Positions 22,391 to 29,945 of a stretch of DNA of 35,922 bases are shown here, one piece after another. The translations under genes were made by a program, and so were the position numbers. The stretch is from a virus, in the IMG/VR virus record IMGVR_UViG_3300008267_000370, positions 1 through 35,922 of that record; one strand, given 5' to 3'. Every line of letters begins with the position of its first letter. Position 1 is the first letter of the stretch. The notes under the pieces are model-generated. The model had not been told where the DNA came from and ran no database searches. It was given only the letters and a program-made list of their open reading frames with translations.

Positions 22391-22818
22391 TATGCAAACG
22401 CTCTTGTGCCGGTCTTGTCAATGATCAAAGCCATGGCGCGAGGATCGGCATCCTCAGTGTTTGGAATACTGACATGAGTCCAGCGATCAAACTCACGAAT
22501 GACTTGGTCATATTCAAGATCAGAGCCAATGATTGCTCTGACGACTTCATCTGGTGTCATGCCTGGCACGCGAATATCGGCGGCGCAGCCCCGTCTATGT
22601 TGTGATCGGTCTGAACTTCCCACTGCATCATTTACAGCTTTTGACCTGAACGCACTATTCACGATGATGGGCTTGCCGCCCAAAACCACTTTGACCTGCT
22701 CCAAGAATTCAGCCAGCCGGTACAGGTTGGCCAACTCCTCATCATTCGGCATATTGTCAAACTCGCGGTGATCTGTATGCGTCAACTCTTCAAGGGTAAA
22801 ACTTGGTGATAGATTCAT
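22390..22818 (-). CDS. Endolysin, M15-family peptidase
   Basis: 142 aa, typical of Peptidase_M15_3 phage endolysins. SAFRS (R58), H74 and D81 in SQHRRGCAADI, and H115 in WTHVSI supply the zinc and catalytic residues of D-Ala-D-Ala/L-Ala-D-Glu peptidases. There is no signal peptide, so it needs a holin. The ATG overlaps the spanin stop (ATGA) with GAGG upstream. It cuts peptidoglycan cross-links at the end of infection. Confidence 0.93.
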   Translation of the reverse strand: MNLSPSFTLEELTHTDHREFDNMPNDEELANLYRLAEFLEQVKVVLGGKPIIVNSAFRSKAVNDAVGSSDRSQHRRGCAADIRVPGMTPDEVVRAIIGSDLEYDQVIREFDRWTHVSIPNTEDADPRAMALIIDKTGTRAFA

Positions 22819-23285
22819 TTCATGTTCCTCAAGGTTTCGTAGGTTTGGATGCAGGAATTGAGCTTGCGGATGGCGATGTCTCCATCAGCTGCGATCTGGA
22901 GAAGATCGGCAGCGACAGTAGTCGATCCACTAGATTCGGTTCGTGCCTCTCCGCTGTTATCTCCAGCGGTAATGGAGGCAACTGAGGTGGGACATACGGC
23001 GCTTTGGGTGGGGATTGACAAGCGCAAATTGCCACTGGCAATATCAGCACGCAACTGAGTCTCTTTAGCTTTTGCAGCATTATTCGCCTTTCGTAATGTC
23101 TGTCCATAACTCTGCGCCACTTGCGCCATCGCCTGCTCAGTTTCCCTTGCCTTGGCATTCAGCGCAGCAATCTCAACCTGCTGTCGCGTGTACTCGTCAT
23201 GCTTACCCTTGAAGTATCCACCACCAAATGACGACAGCATTGCCAAGACAAAGCCAAGAATCACCCAAGGGTTGAAGATACTCAT
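22815..23285 (-). CDS. Rz: Inner-membrane spanin subunit (Rz-like)
   Basis: 156 aa. An N-terminal transmembrane helix (residues 6-24: PWVILGFVLAMLSSFGGGY) is followed by a long periplasmic coiled coil (YTRQQVEIAALNAKARETEQAMAQVAQSYGQ), the standard i-spanin plan. An Rz1-like lipoprotein is nested inside it in another frame (22829-23080). It fuses inner and outer membranes in the last step of lysis. The start overlaps the holin stop by 4 bases. Confidence 0.88.
   Translation of the reverse strand: MSIFNPWVILGFVLAMLSSFGGGYFKGKHDEYTRQQVEIAALNAKARETEQAMAQVAQSYGQTLRKANNAAKAKETQLRADIASGNLRLSIPTQSAVCPTSVASITAGDNSGEARTESSGSTTVAADLLQIAADGDIAIRKLNSCIQTYETLRNMK
22829..23080 (-). CDS. Rz1: Outer-membrane spanin lipoprotein (Rz1-like), nested in Rz
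   Basis: 83 aa from ATG 23080, with AAGG upstream; the frame is open to 23158, but this start gives a proper signal sequence. Residues 1-21 (KLKRLSCVLILPVAICAC) form a lipoprotein signal with the likely lipidated cysteine at C21 (C19 is an alternative). A proline-rich segment (SPPKAPYVPPQLPPLPLE) follows, the signature of o-spanins. The gene lies wholly inside Rz, as in lambda and many other phages. Confidence 0.82.
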   Translation of the reverse strand: MLQKLKRLSCVLILPVAICACQSPPKAPYVPPQLPPLPLEITAERHEPNLVDRLLSLPIFSRSQLMETSPSASSIPASKPTKP

Positions 23286-23608
23286 CCTTCAGCCTTGCCT
23301 CTTATGTACGCTTGTGCCGCCATGAAAGCCACCACAATCGTACCCATGGCGGCGCAGTAAGTAGTCGCCAATCCGTTCAATGCGTTGACCTTTTCCAGCG
23401 TCACTAACTCGGATGCCATGTACGCAATGATGACAGGTGGGAACACTAAAGCAGCCCACGCCATGATGCGTTGCTGGTCTGCCATCTTGTCCATGTTCTC
23501 AATGGTGATCATGCGCTCTGATCGTGCCAGTTCAGCATCAGTCACCACGCCGTCACCGTCTGAATCAAATTGGTTGTATGTTGAGTTCTTTTCAAGCTGC
23601 TTAGTCAT
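23282..23608 (-). CDS. Holin with an EF-hand calcium-binding loop
   Basis: 108 aa from ATG 23608 (MTKQLEK), with GGTAAAAG upstream; ATG 23638 is an alternative but overlaps the neighbour more. Residues 15-26 are DSDGDGVVTDAE, a canonical EF-hand loop with D1, D3, D5, G6, V8 and E12 all present. Two transmembrane helices follow (about 49-69 and 77-101). This combination with an adjacent endolysin and spanins identifies a holin. Calcium binding is strongly suggested by the loop; any effect on lysis timing is inference. Confidence 0.82.
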   Translation of the reverse strand: MTKQLEKNSTYNQFDSDGDGVVTDAELARSERMITIENMDKMADQQRIMAWAALVFPPVIIAYMASELVTLEKVNALNGLATTYCAAMGTIVVAFMAAQAYIRGKAEG

Positions 23609-23774
23609 CACTTTTACCTTTCCTTTGTTGCTGTTCAACTTGCCGTCTTAACTTTTCCACCTTTACAAGCTCTTGCTTGACTTCATTCTTTGTTTTCAAG
23701 ATGTCCAGATACAGCATTGCGCCCAAGGGCAATAAGAGCGCTATCAACACACAGCAGGCTATCCAGGCAATCAT
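23601..23774 (-). CDS. Small membrane protein with coiled-coil tail, 57 aa
   Basis: I chose ATG 23774, which overlaps the upstream stop (ATGA) and has a GGGGGAAGAG site. A longer frame from 23894 exists but would overlap the upstream gene by 124 bases. One transmembrane helix (residues 4-24: WIACCVLIALLLPLGAMLYL) is followed by a charged coiled coil (KNEVKQELVKVEKLRRQVEQQQ). It is probably a lysis accessory such as a holin regulator or second holin, judged by its place between other membrane genes. Confidence 0.7.
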   Translation of the reverse strand: MIAWIACCVLIALLLPLGAMLYLDILKTKNEVKQELVKVEKLRRQVEQQQRKGKSDD

Positions 23775-24469
23775 CTCTTCCCCCACTGACTTACGAACCA
23801 CAGCCACAGCCACAGGTATAGGAGGAATATAGAAGTCACCACCACTGCCGCCAGCTTTGCTTGTAGGTTTCTTTCCTCCTCTTTGCGTAGCCATTGCTCT
23901 TGCCTCTTTTTTGCCTCCTGCTTGAGTCTAGCTTTTTCTTGTTCCTCTAATATGACTTCGCGCATCTTAAAGACTTCAGAGTACAGTGCGCCCATCTCTG
24001 GCGGTGACTGATACACCATAGTCTCTCGGATTTGCACCACCAAGCTATCCATCTCTTGCTGCGCCATCACACGCTTTAAGGCAGCCTCCATCAAATTTTG
24101 GTTGGGATCATAGATAGATTGGCTTTTCTCTTCTTCCTCCCTGATATGCGCGGCCAGTTGTTCCTGTAACTTAAAAAACTCGGTTAGGTTTTTGACAATG
24201 TCAATCTTGACCTGAGTCTCGTCAACTGCAACATAGGCTGACTTCTTTTTCGCCAAAGGCTTTGCTTTGGTGGCTGGCTTTGGCTTTGCACCAAAGAACG
24301 ACAGCAATTGATTCCAAAAGCCGTGAACCTCTTTGCCAATTGCGATAACTTCATCAGCAGTGGCTTTGATCTCAACAAAAGATTCTTTGGCCTGCTTGTA
24401 CAACTCGCAGCCAGCTTGGATGTTCTTGACCAATCCAGCCGCAAGAAGACAGATGCTGATCGGATCAAT
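23771..24469 (-). CDS. Coiled-coil protein with C-terminal membrane anchor; probable AUU start
   Basis: The frame opens after the TAA of the upstream gene with ATT GAT CCG ATC AGC (reads M/I-DPISICLLAAGLVKNIQAG). GGGG lies 6 bases before the ATT, and no ATG/GTG is available. The first standard alternative, TTG at 24433, would cut off the hydrophobic start and has no good site. From the ATT it is 232 aa. Residues 70-200 are long charged helices; 208-228 (AVVVTSIFLLYLWLWLWFV) form a Trp-rich transmembrane helix. It lies in the lysis cassette; function unknown. Confidence 0.7.
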   Translation of the reverse strand: MDPISICLLAAGLVKNIQAGCELYKQAKESFVEIKATADEVIAIGKEVHGFWNQLLSFFGAKPKPATKAKPLAKKKSAYVAVDETQVKIDIVKNLTEFFKLQEQLAAHIREEEEKSQSIYDPNQNLMEAALKRVMAQQEMDSLVVQIRETMVYQSPPEMGALYSEVFKMREVILEEQEKARLKQEAKKRQEQWLRKEEERNLQAKLAAVVVTSIFLLYLWLWLWFVSQWGKR

Positions 24470-24661
24470 TTACAGCCCCAAAAACTTTATGACCATTTGA
24501 GAGGCAAAGCCTGGTCCTAGCAACACTGCCGCGATGACAATGTAGATTAGGTACTCAATCCGAGTCATGCGAGCTTTGCCAGACTCCAGCTTCTCTTCGA
24601 TGTTCTTGTATCGTTGATCGCAAGATGCCTGGTGGGCGTAGAAGTCTGTTTCTAAACTCAT
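24470..24661 (-). CDS. Small XhlA-like membrane protein, 63 aa
   Basis: The N-terminal half is a charged helix (THE style of hemolysin XhlA proteins: DFYAHQASCDQRYKNIEEKLE). Residues 38-60 form one transmembrane helix (YLIYIVIAAVLLGPGFASQMV). Size and architecture match XhlA-like or holin-associated proteins that act with a holin. The start overlaps the upstream stop (ATGA), and its stop directly precedes the AUU start of the next gene. Confidence 0.7.
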   Translation of the reverse strand: MSLETDFYAHQASCDQRYKNIEEKLESGKARMTRIEYLIYIVIAAVLLGPGFASQMVIKFLGL

Positions 24662-25020
24662 GATGTGATGGTTTCAATCCATGTCAGTGTGGATTCATTC
24701 CAGTTGTACAGTTTTCCATCTGTGGGATATGCAACAGGAGCAGTCCATTGGCAAGTGCTTTCCACTAATGTCCAACTTGGATATGGCTGTGGAGGGATAA
24801 ACGCATTACGTCCCTCGTCAAAGGTGTAGCCAATCCCAGCGTAGTTCTTCCGCATATTGCCGTTGTAACTGGTTTGCTTCCAATCTCCACCAAATAAACG
24901 CTCGCAAAATGCCGCACCGATATATTCTTTTTCTGTGCCATCAGCAGATGCTGTGTCAGCATTACCCACCACAATAACTTGCGTGACGATGCCGTTTTCA
25001 ATCTTTGCAAAGTGTGCCAT
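24658..25020 (-). CDS. Conserved tail-associated hypothetical protein, 120 aa
   Basis: Starts MAHFAKIENGIVTQVIVVGN. The core FCERLFGGDWKQTSYNG..RKNYAGIGYTFD...AFIPPQPYPSW and the ending YPTDGKLYNWNESTLTW match a family I know from many environmental phages, usually next to tail-fibre genes. It resembles small tail-fibre or fibre-assembly-type proteins. No catalytic motif. It shares a base or four with both neighbours, so it is tightly coupled to the adhesin gene. Confidence 0.8.
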   Translation of the reverse strand: MAHFAKIENGIVTQVIVVGNADTASADGTEKEYIGAAFCERLFGGDWKQTSYNGNMRKNYAGIGYTFDEGRNAFIPPQPYPSWTLVESTCQWTAPVAYPTDGKLYNWNESTLTWIETITS

Positions 25021-25247
25021 TAGTTTTTCCCCGAAAGTTTTTCAATTTGTTCAGTTGTCCAGATGGTTGGGATTGAGTTTTCAAACGCTTTTATTTTTTC
25101 CATCGTTTCGTCAATCTCTTTCCATGTTGGACATGGGCGGTCATCTTCCCATCTTGTAATGGTACGGTTGCTAACTTCCCATTTTGCGTTTGGGCGTAGC
25201 AATTGCATTGCTGTGTCAATTCCGTAGAGTTGATAGATTTTGGTCAT
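25020..25247 (-). CDS. Small conserved tail-region protein, 75 aa
   Basis: It contains RPNAKWEVSNRTITRWEDDRPCPTWKEIDETMEKIKAFENSI, a short Trp-rich motif block that I have seen downstream of phage tail-fibre genes. It is soluble, with no membrane segment. It overlaps the next gene by one base and follows the adhesin by one base. A fibre chaperone or accessory is possible; the function is not established. Confidence 0.75.
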   Translation of the reverse strand: MTKIYQLYGIDTAMQLLRPNAKWEVSNRTITRWEDDRPCPTWKEIDETMEKIKAFENSIPTIWTTEQIEKLSGKN

Positions 25248-25248
25248 A

Positions 25249-26763
25249 TTAATTCAACTTCAAAATTACGATACCAGAACCACCTGCGCCGCCTGTGCCA
25301 GTGGCAGAGCCAGCCCCACCACCGCCACCACCTAAATTAGCAGTTGCGGCACTTGCACTTCCTGTTGTTGTTCCAGCGCCACCACCGCCAACGCCACCAG
25401 AGCCGCCAGGTCTAGTTCCAAAACTATGACCACCACCGCCACCGCCACCAGCGTAATTAGTTGATGTACCAGTAATACTTGATGCCGTACCAGCACCACC
25501 ATTACCACCAGCATTTGAACCAGAATTTAAAGATTGACCAACAGCAGATGCACCACCACCACCACCGCCAAGTCCGTAATTTGAACCATCTGTATATCCT
25601 TGACCACCAGCAAAACCTTGGCCAGAAGTACCCGCTCCACCAGTGCCGTTGTTACCGCCGCCACCGCCAGAACCGCCAGTAGACCCTGTGGTTGTTCCAG
25701 TTGCTGCGCCACCGCCACCACCACCAGTAGAAGTTATGCTAGAAAAAACAGAATTGCTACCACTTGTGCCAACTGTATTTAATGAGTTTTGACCAGCCCC
25801 ACCGCCGCCTACAGTAATGGTGTAAGAAGTTCCAGCCGTAACTGCAAATGATGTTGCTGTTTTAAATCCACCCGCGCCAGCAGCACCAAAACTTCCTCCA
25901 CCACCGCCAGCTACCACAAGGTAGTCAACAGAAGTGATGCCAGTAGGTGCTGTAAATCGTGAACTTGCAGTAAATGAAATGGATGTGCCTTTTTCAACTG
26001 TGTAAGAGATGATGACAATGCCAGAACCGCCAACACCACCAGCACCGCCACCGCCAGCACCGCCGCCGCCGCCGCCGCCACGATTTGCTGTACCAATAGA
26101 ACCAGCACCAGAAGCCGCGCCATTGCCGCCACCTCCCGCACCACCCGCACCCGCAGTCCCGCCACTTGTACCACCGCCACCGCCACCACCGTAAGTGACA
26201 GATGAACCGCTGAGTAATGAGGCTGTACCTGCACCACCCGCACCACCAACATTAGAAACTCCATTAGAGCCTACCGCACTTGCGCCGCCACCACCGCCAC
26301 CGCCAGCCGTTCCAACGGCGGCTGAAGTACCGCCAGCAAACCCTTGTCCAGACGTTCCAGTGCCAGCGCTACCGCCAGCGTTAGCGCCCGCTGCGCCACC
26401 GCCAGAACCGCCAGCACCCCCTGATGCGCCAGCGCCATTGTTACCCCCGCCCTTACCACCACCAGTGGCAGTGATTGAGTTAAATACAGAATTACCGCCT
26501 ATAGTCACAGCCGCACCACCAGCGCCCACTGTTACCGTATATGTTGTGCCAGCAGTAACGGATAGTGCAGTACCAGTTAGAAATCCTCCTGCCCCGCCAC
26601 CACCAGCAAAATCAGTACCGCCACCTCCACCTCCAGCAACAACCAAATAATCTACGCTACTTACACCAGTAGGACAACTCCAAGAACCAGTCGCAAGGAA
26701 CGATTCAATGACGGTGTATCTACCACCACCACCAGCAAGGAAGAAGTTTTTTGCGGCAAACAT
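25249..26763 (-). CDS. Glycine-rich tail fibre/adhesin with duplicated domain, 504 aa
   Basis: Two homologous halves (about residues 16-255 and 262-504) each contain TSVDYLVVAGGGGG, AGGFLTGT or AGGFKTAT, VTAGT.YT(V/I)TVG.GG, GNSVF(N/S)SIT.TGGG, TSGQGFAGG and a final GGSGIVI strand. The glycine runs (up to 8) resemble polyglycine-helix adhesins such as S16 gp38 and the phage glycine-rich domain family. This is the likely main receptor-binding protein. The TAATG overlap with the upstream fibre gene suggests co-assembly. The glycine tracts are made of GGC/GGT/GGA triplet repeats and could recombine easily. Confidence 0.85.
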   Translation of the reverse strand: MFAAKNFFLAGGGGRYTVIESFLATGSWSCPTGVSSVDYLVVAGGGGGGTDFAGGGGAGGFLTGTALSVTAGTTYTVTVGAGGAAVTIGGNSVFNSITATGGGKGGGNNGAGASGGAGGSGGGAAGANAGGSAGTGTSGQGFAGGTSAAVGTAGGGGGGGASAVGSNGVSNVGGAGGAGTASLLSGSSVTYGGGGGGGTSGGTAGAGGAGGGGNGAASGAGSIGTANRGGGGGGGAGGGGAGGVGGSGIVIISYTVEKGTSISFTASSRFTAPTGITSVDYLVVAGGGGGSFGAAGAGGFKTATSFAVTAGTSYTITVGGGGAGQNSLNTVGTSGSNSVFSSITSTGGGGGGAATGTTTGSTGGSGGGGGNNGTGGAGTSGQGFAGGQGYTDGSNYGLGGGGGGASAVGQSLNSGSNAGGNGGAGTASSITGTSTNYAGGGGGGGHSFGTRPGGSGGVGGGGAGTTTGSASAATANLGGGGGGAGSATGTGGAGGSGIVILKLN

Positions 26764-27410
26764 TATGGTGTGTATCCTTGTGCAATAGAACCGTACCAGT
26801 TTGTTCCATCAGCAACAAAAGTCAGAATATCCATCTTGCCAGCGGTTGCCGTGATTGTTGGTGCGCCAGCCGAACCAAACTTCACAGATGTAAATGTTGC
26901 TGTGCCGTTGCCTGTGGCTGCCGCTTGCTTAAGCAAAAGAATAAATGATTTACCAGCAGTAGCTGTTGGCATGGTGAATGTGCAAGCAGTTGATGCTGTT
27001 AAGGTTGCGGTTTGCACAGTGCCGCTGGTCAATGACAATGTACTTGAGCTTGTAACTGTACCAATTGCAACTACGCCCTCGGTGTAGTTGTTTACGCTTG
27101 GATTGGTCAGTGTTTTATTGGTTAATGTCTCTGATCCGGCAAGTGTTGCTAATGTTCCAGTAGTTGGGAATGTGACATTTGTAGTTCCGGTCAATGTTCT
27201 GGTGTATGCAAAATTTCCAGATGAAGTGACGGTAGCAGCATCATTGTTTGCTATGCCACTACCGCCCTTGCTTGACTTTAATGCAGGCCCAGTAGTAAAC
27301 AATGCATCAATTAAATCTAGGTCTGTATTGACCTTAGTTCCCCATGTGTCTGTTGACGCGCCTACCTCTGGCTTTGTGAGCAATAGGTTTGTTGTGGTGG
27401 TATCTGCCAT
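26763..27410 (-). CDS. Tail fibre protein, 215 aa
   Basis: Opens [35 protein letters not shown], a widespread phage fibre N-terminal/attachment segment. It is followed by fibre repeats ([26 protein letters not shown]) and a C-terminal beta domain with [27 protein letters not shown]...[25 protein letters not shown], typical of phage fibre tips. It probably connects the tail to the glycine-rich adhesin that follows it. Confidence 0.85.
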   Translation of the reverse strand: MADTTTTNLLLTKPEVGASTDTWGTKVNTDLDLIDALFTTGPALKSSKGGSGIANNDAATVTSSGNFAYTRTLTGTTNVTFPTTGTLATLAGSETLTNKTLTNPSVNNYTEGVVAIGTVTSSSTLSLTSGTVQTATLTASTACTFTMPTATAGKSFILLLKQAAATGNGTATFTSVKFGSAGAPTITATAGKMDILTFVADGTNWYGSIAQGYTP

Positions 27411-27423
27411 TCTTAATCCCCTT

Positions 27424-27993
27424 TTACGCGGCTTCTTGCCAAGTGATTGAATTGTCTGCTAAATCTGTCCAGTTTTCTGAGGTGTCTGAAACTGGTGTCC
27501 AACTTTCGGATGTGTTTGGAATTGCGCCCCAACCGTATCCAACTATTGTTCCAACTGATCCAGCCAGTTCAACGCCAGTTATCCCTATGGATATGACATT
27601 TGATGCAGTGCCTACAGCGCCAGTTCCCTCAATTCCGGTAATTGCTTGGAACGATATAACCTCTGCGCTCACAGTGCCTACAGCACCGGTTGCAGCATTG
27701 CCGGTGATAATTGGAGAGACTAGGACTGAGTTGACTTCGCCAGTGGCTGCATTGCCAGTTACAGCAACAGATACAGTCAATGCGACTGTGCCTACATTGC
27801 CTGTGGCAATGTTGCCATCCTCTTGGATCGAGATGTTCTCTAGTAAGTCACCAACAGCACCAGTGGAAGCATTTCCACTGATTGCAGTATTTGTTTTGCC
27901 GTAAATGCCTAATCCATAACCGCCAGAACCATAAGTTCCAGACAATATTGGATATTTGCCTACACCATACGCGCCAGAACCATAAGCAGCCAT
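27424..27993 (-). CDS. Repeat-containing tail/fibre protein, 189 aa
   Basis: The N-terminus is Gly/Tyr-rich ([24 protein letters not shown]). Residues 38-150 are four to five repeats of about 24-29 residues built on [13 protein letters not shown].... The C-terminus has two similar [17 protein letters not shown] units. Such repeats are common in environmental phage tail or decoration proteins. No enzymatic motif; probably structural. Confidence 0.75.
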   Translation of the reverse strand: MAAYGSGAYGVGKYPILSGTYGSGGYGLGIYGKTNTAISGNASTGAVGDLLENISIQEDGNIATGNVGTVALTVSVAVTGNAATGEVNSVLVSPIITGNAATGAVGTVSAEVISFQAITGIEGTGAVGTASNVISIGITGVELAGSVGTIVGYGWGAIPNTSESWTPVSDTSENWTDLADNSITWQEAA

Positions 27994-28008
27994 GCCGCTG
28001 CTCCTCGG

Positions 28009-28464
28009 TTAAGCCAACCGGATTAAACCGGTGCTTGCGTCATTGGTAGGCATGGTCAAGGTGAACGTGCCTGCGGTCACAGTCTGACTGCCAAATGTAT
28101 GCACGCTAACCGCTTTGTTTGATTGAGTTGAGTTATAGATCAAAACACAATCAAAGGCCGTAGACAATGTCACAGCAGAATAACTGATGCTGGCGCTTGG
28201 AGTCACGAACGCTGTAGTGCCGCTGGTGCTTGGCGCAGTGCCAAATGTCACCGTCACGCCGCCTGCGGTGTAGCCTGTGCCTGACACCTCGCCGGTGGCG
28301 CTGTAGGCTGTTGTGGCGGCGCTGACAGTGGCAGAGGCCAAGTACAAGGCAGCCTTAAAAGTATCTGCTGTAGTCGCAGCGCGAATCACGCCAGTGCCAA
28401 AATTGTGATGACCGACAAGCAGTTCACCTTTAAAACTTGTACACATTGCCTGAGTATTTGCCAT
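28009..28464 (-). CDS. Structural protein, 151 aa
   Basis: Thr/Ser/Ala-rich beta protein. The pattern FKGELLVGHHNF...DTFKAALYLASATVSAATTAYSATGEVSGTGYTAGG and a late FDCVLIYNSTQSNKAVSVHTFGSQTVTAGTFTL is a known arrangement in phage virion hypotheticals, next to adaptor and fibre genes. It is possibly a decoration or tail-needle-associated protein. No known domain name is assigned. Confidence 0.8.
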   Translation of the reverse strand: MANTQAMCTSFKGELLVGHHNFGTGVIRAATTADTFKAALYLASATVSAATTAYSATGEVSGTGYTAGGVTVTFGTAPSTSGTTAFVTPSASISYSAVTLSTAFDCVLIYNSTQSNKAVSVHTFGSQTVTAGTFTLTMPTNDASTGLIRLA

Positions 28465-28474
28465 GATCTATTCC

Positions 28475-28666
28475 TTATCCAATTGCCGCTGCAACGCCAT
28501 CGGCTGCGACATTTTGTTTCAACAAAACATGGACTGATCTGTGTACCAGTTCGTCATCCAAACGATATTCAACCCAACTGATGATCTCTTTGTCGCTCTC
28601 AGTCGAGCCTACAGACTTGTGCAACAAGGACTCATCCATGTCGCCTTTGGTGGTGGTGATCATCAT
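28475..28666 (-). CDS. Small hypothetical protein, 63 aa
   Basis: 63 aa, acidic, starting MMITTTKGDMDESLLHKSVG. It contains the segment ESDKEIISWVEYRLDDELVHRSVHVLLK, which predicts a helix followed by a strand. It overlaps the adaptor stop by four bases (ATGA). Similar short genes follow the adaptor in other small podoviruses, but I cannot name a function. Confidence 0.7.
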   Translation of the reverse strand: MMITTTKGDMDESLLHKSVGSTESDKEIISWVEYRLDDELVHRSVHVLLKQNVAADGVAAAIG

Positions 28667-29292
28667 CCGAATGTCCTTGCTCGCGTCAAGATTGCGCCGC
28701 CAGAGGTTGAGCCACGGTCATCAGCAATCTGCAATTGCTCTAAGCCAGCAGCATATAACGATGACCACACGCTGATTCTCGCATCATCCTGTAGGTAAGG
28801 CGCAGCCTGTAAAAGCGCACCGTACAGGTAAACGTCCGGCGCTTGAGTCAACAGAAAATTGGTTGCAACGGTCGATGACAACTTAGTCAACTTGGCGTAG
28901 TAAACCAATTCAGCGGTGTACTCGCCATCAGGTATCGGCAACAGTCTGAATTGATTACCCACCACGCTGAAATACAACGGCTTGCCGCTGGACAAGTAGG
29001 TGGTGTTGGACAGCGCGTCCATGGCATCAATCGTCTGAAACTGCAATGCAGTCACTGGATTGGTGTCGAGCTTGATTGACTTGACTTCCAAGAAGTCATC
29101 AGGCACTGTGCCGTATTCAGCAGCCGCCGCAAATGAGGCAGTGGCACGCACAATCATCTGTCGTGTGCGTAGCTGGCGCTCCATCTGCGCCTCGGCCAGA
29201 CTGATAAAGTCAGGAATAACTGAAGTCAGGTCAGACCGATTAAGCCAATCGGCCAGCGATGTCTTCAGTTCGGTGTAGGTGGTCAATGCCAT
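28663..29292 (-). CDS. Head-tail adaptor (gp11 / tail tubular protein A-like)
   Basis: 209 aa. The helical pattern TYTELKTSLADWLNRSDLTSVIPDFISLAEAQMERQLRTRQM and the later VPDDFLEVKSIKLDTNPVTALQFQTIDAM, PDGEYTAELVYYAKLTKLS and APDVYLYGALLQAAPYLQDDAR match the phage adaptor family that joins the portal to the podoviral tail. It lies between glycosyltransferase and tail genes and shares one base with the former. Confidence 0.88.
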   Translation of the reverse strand: MALTTYTELKTSLADWLNRSDLTSVIPDFISLAEAQMERQLRTRQMIVRATASFAAAAEYGTVPDDFLEVKSIKLDTNPVTALQFQTIDAMDALSNTTYLSSGKPLYFSVVGNQFRLLPIPDGEYTAELVYYAKLTKLSSTVATNFLLTQAPDVYLYGALLQAAPYLQDDARISVWSSLYAAGLEQLQIADDRGSTSGGAILTRARTFG

Positions 29293-29945
29293 TAGACTGC
29301 CTCTTTTTCAAGCTGTTCTTTCATCACCCAAGTGTGCTCATGCCGGAATTCAAATGTGCCAATATGCCCGATCTCTTTCGAGACATCATGGTCAATATAC
29401 ACCTTGAATCCAAGTTCTTGCGCCTTCTTGCAGAAGAACACATCCTCGCCCATGTAGCCGCGAGTGTCGGTCTGCCATGGCATATCAAACCATGGCTCAG
29501 TCATGCCCTCAAACACTTCGCGCTTGATTAGCATCACGCCAGTGCCAACAGAGCCAACCTCTTCTAAGCCGGTGGACTCAGGCATGGTGTAAACCTGTTT
29601 GCGCTTGCCATTCTCATCGTAATTCTGTGCGGTTGGTCCTGTGGGCATACGTCTGCGCGCGCAGTTGGTAGCCACGATATCAACGTCATGCGCCATCAAT
29701 CGCTGGATCATGTCCTGTGGGAATGTCATGTCAGAGTCGATAAACAGAATGTGGCTGCAACCCTCACGCATTGCGTCCAGACACAAGTCAGCACGCTGAT
29801 TCTGGATCAGTGTGCCTTGCAGTATCTTGAGGCTGACAGCGTCAGTGGTGTTGAGCGTGTGGTACGCCACCATGTTGACCATGCAATAGGTGTAATTGGT
29901 GTGAACCATGTCACGCGCTGGCGTGCAGACTGCGATGTATTTCAT
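29292..29945 (-). CDS. Glycosyltransferase (GT-A, DxD) within the head-tail genes
   Basis: 217 aa, a compact GT-A. YIAVCTPARDMVH at the N-terminus, ILFIDSDMTFP with D70-S71-D72 (nucleotide-sugar/metal-binding DxD), GSVGTGVMLIKREVF, then YMGEDVFFCKKAQELGFKVYIDHDVSKEIGHIG supplying the catalytic acidic and His residues. It is inserted between the adaptor and a small head gene and coupled by overlaps to both. It could glycosylate a virion or fibre protein; the substrate is unknown. Confidence 0.88.
   Translation of the reverse strand: MKYIAVCTPARDMVHTNYTYCMVNMVAYHTLNTTDAVSLKILQGTLIQNQRADLCLDAMREGCSHILFIDSDMTFPQDMIQRLMAHDVDIVATNCARRRMPTGPTAQNYDENGKRKQVYTMPESTGLEEVGSVGTGVMLIKREVFEGMTEPWFDMPWQTDTRGYMGEDVFFCKKAQELGFKVYIDHDVSKEIGHIGTFEFRHEHTWVMKEQLEKEAV

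Noticed and set aside
23774-23894. Longer N-terminus (MATQRGGKK...) for the 57-aa membrane protein
   Set aside because: It would overlap the upstream gene by 124 bases, whereas the ATG at 23774 has a strong GGGGGAAGAG site and an ATGA overlap. The longer form is not impossible, because the segment looks protein-like.
26009-26650. Proline-rich plus-strand frames opposite the glycine-rich adhesin
   Set aside because: They are the reverse complement of glycine codons (GGN to NCC) and have no independent signals.
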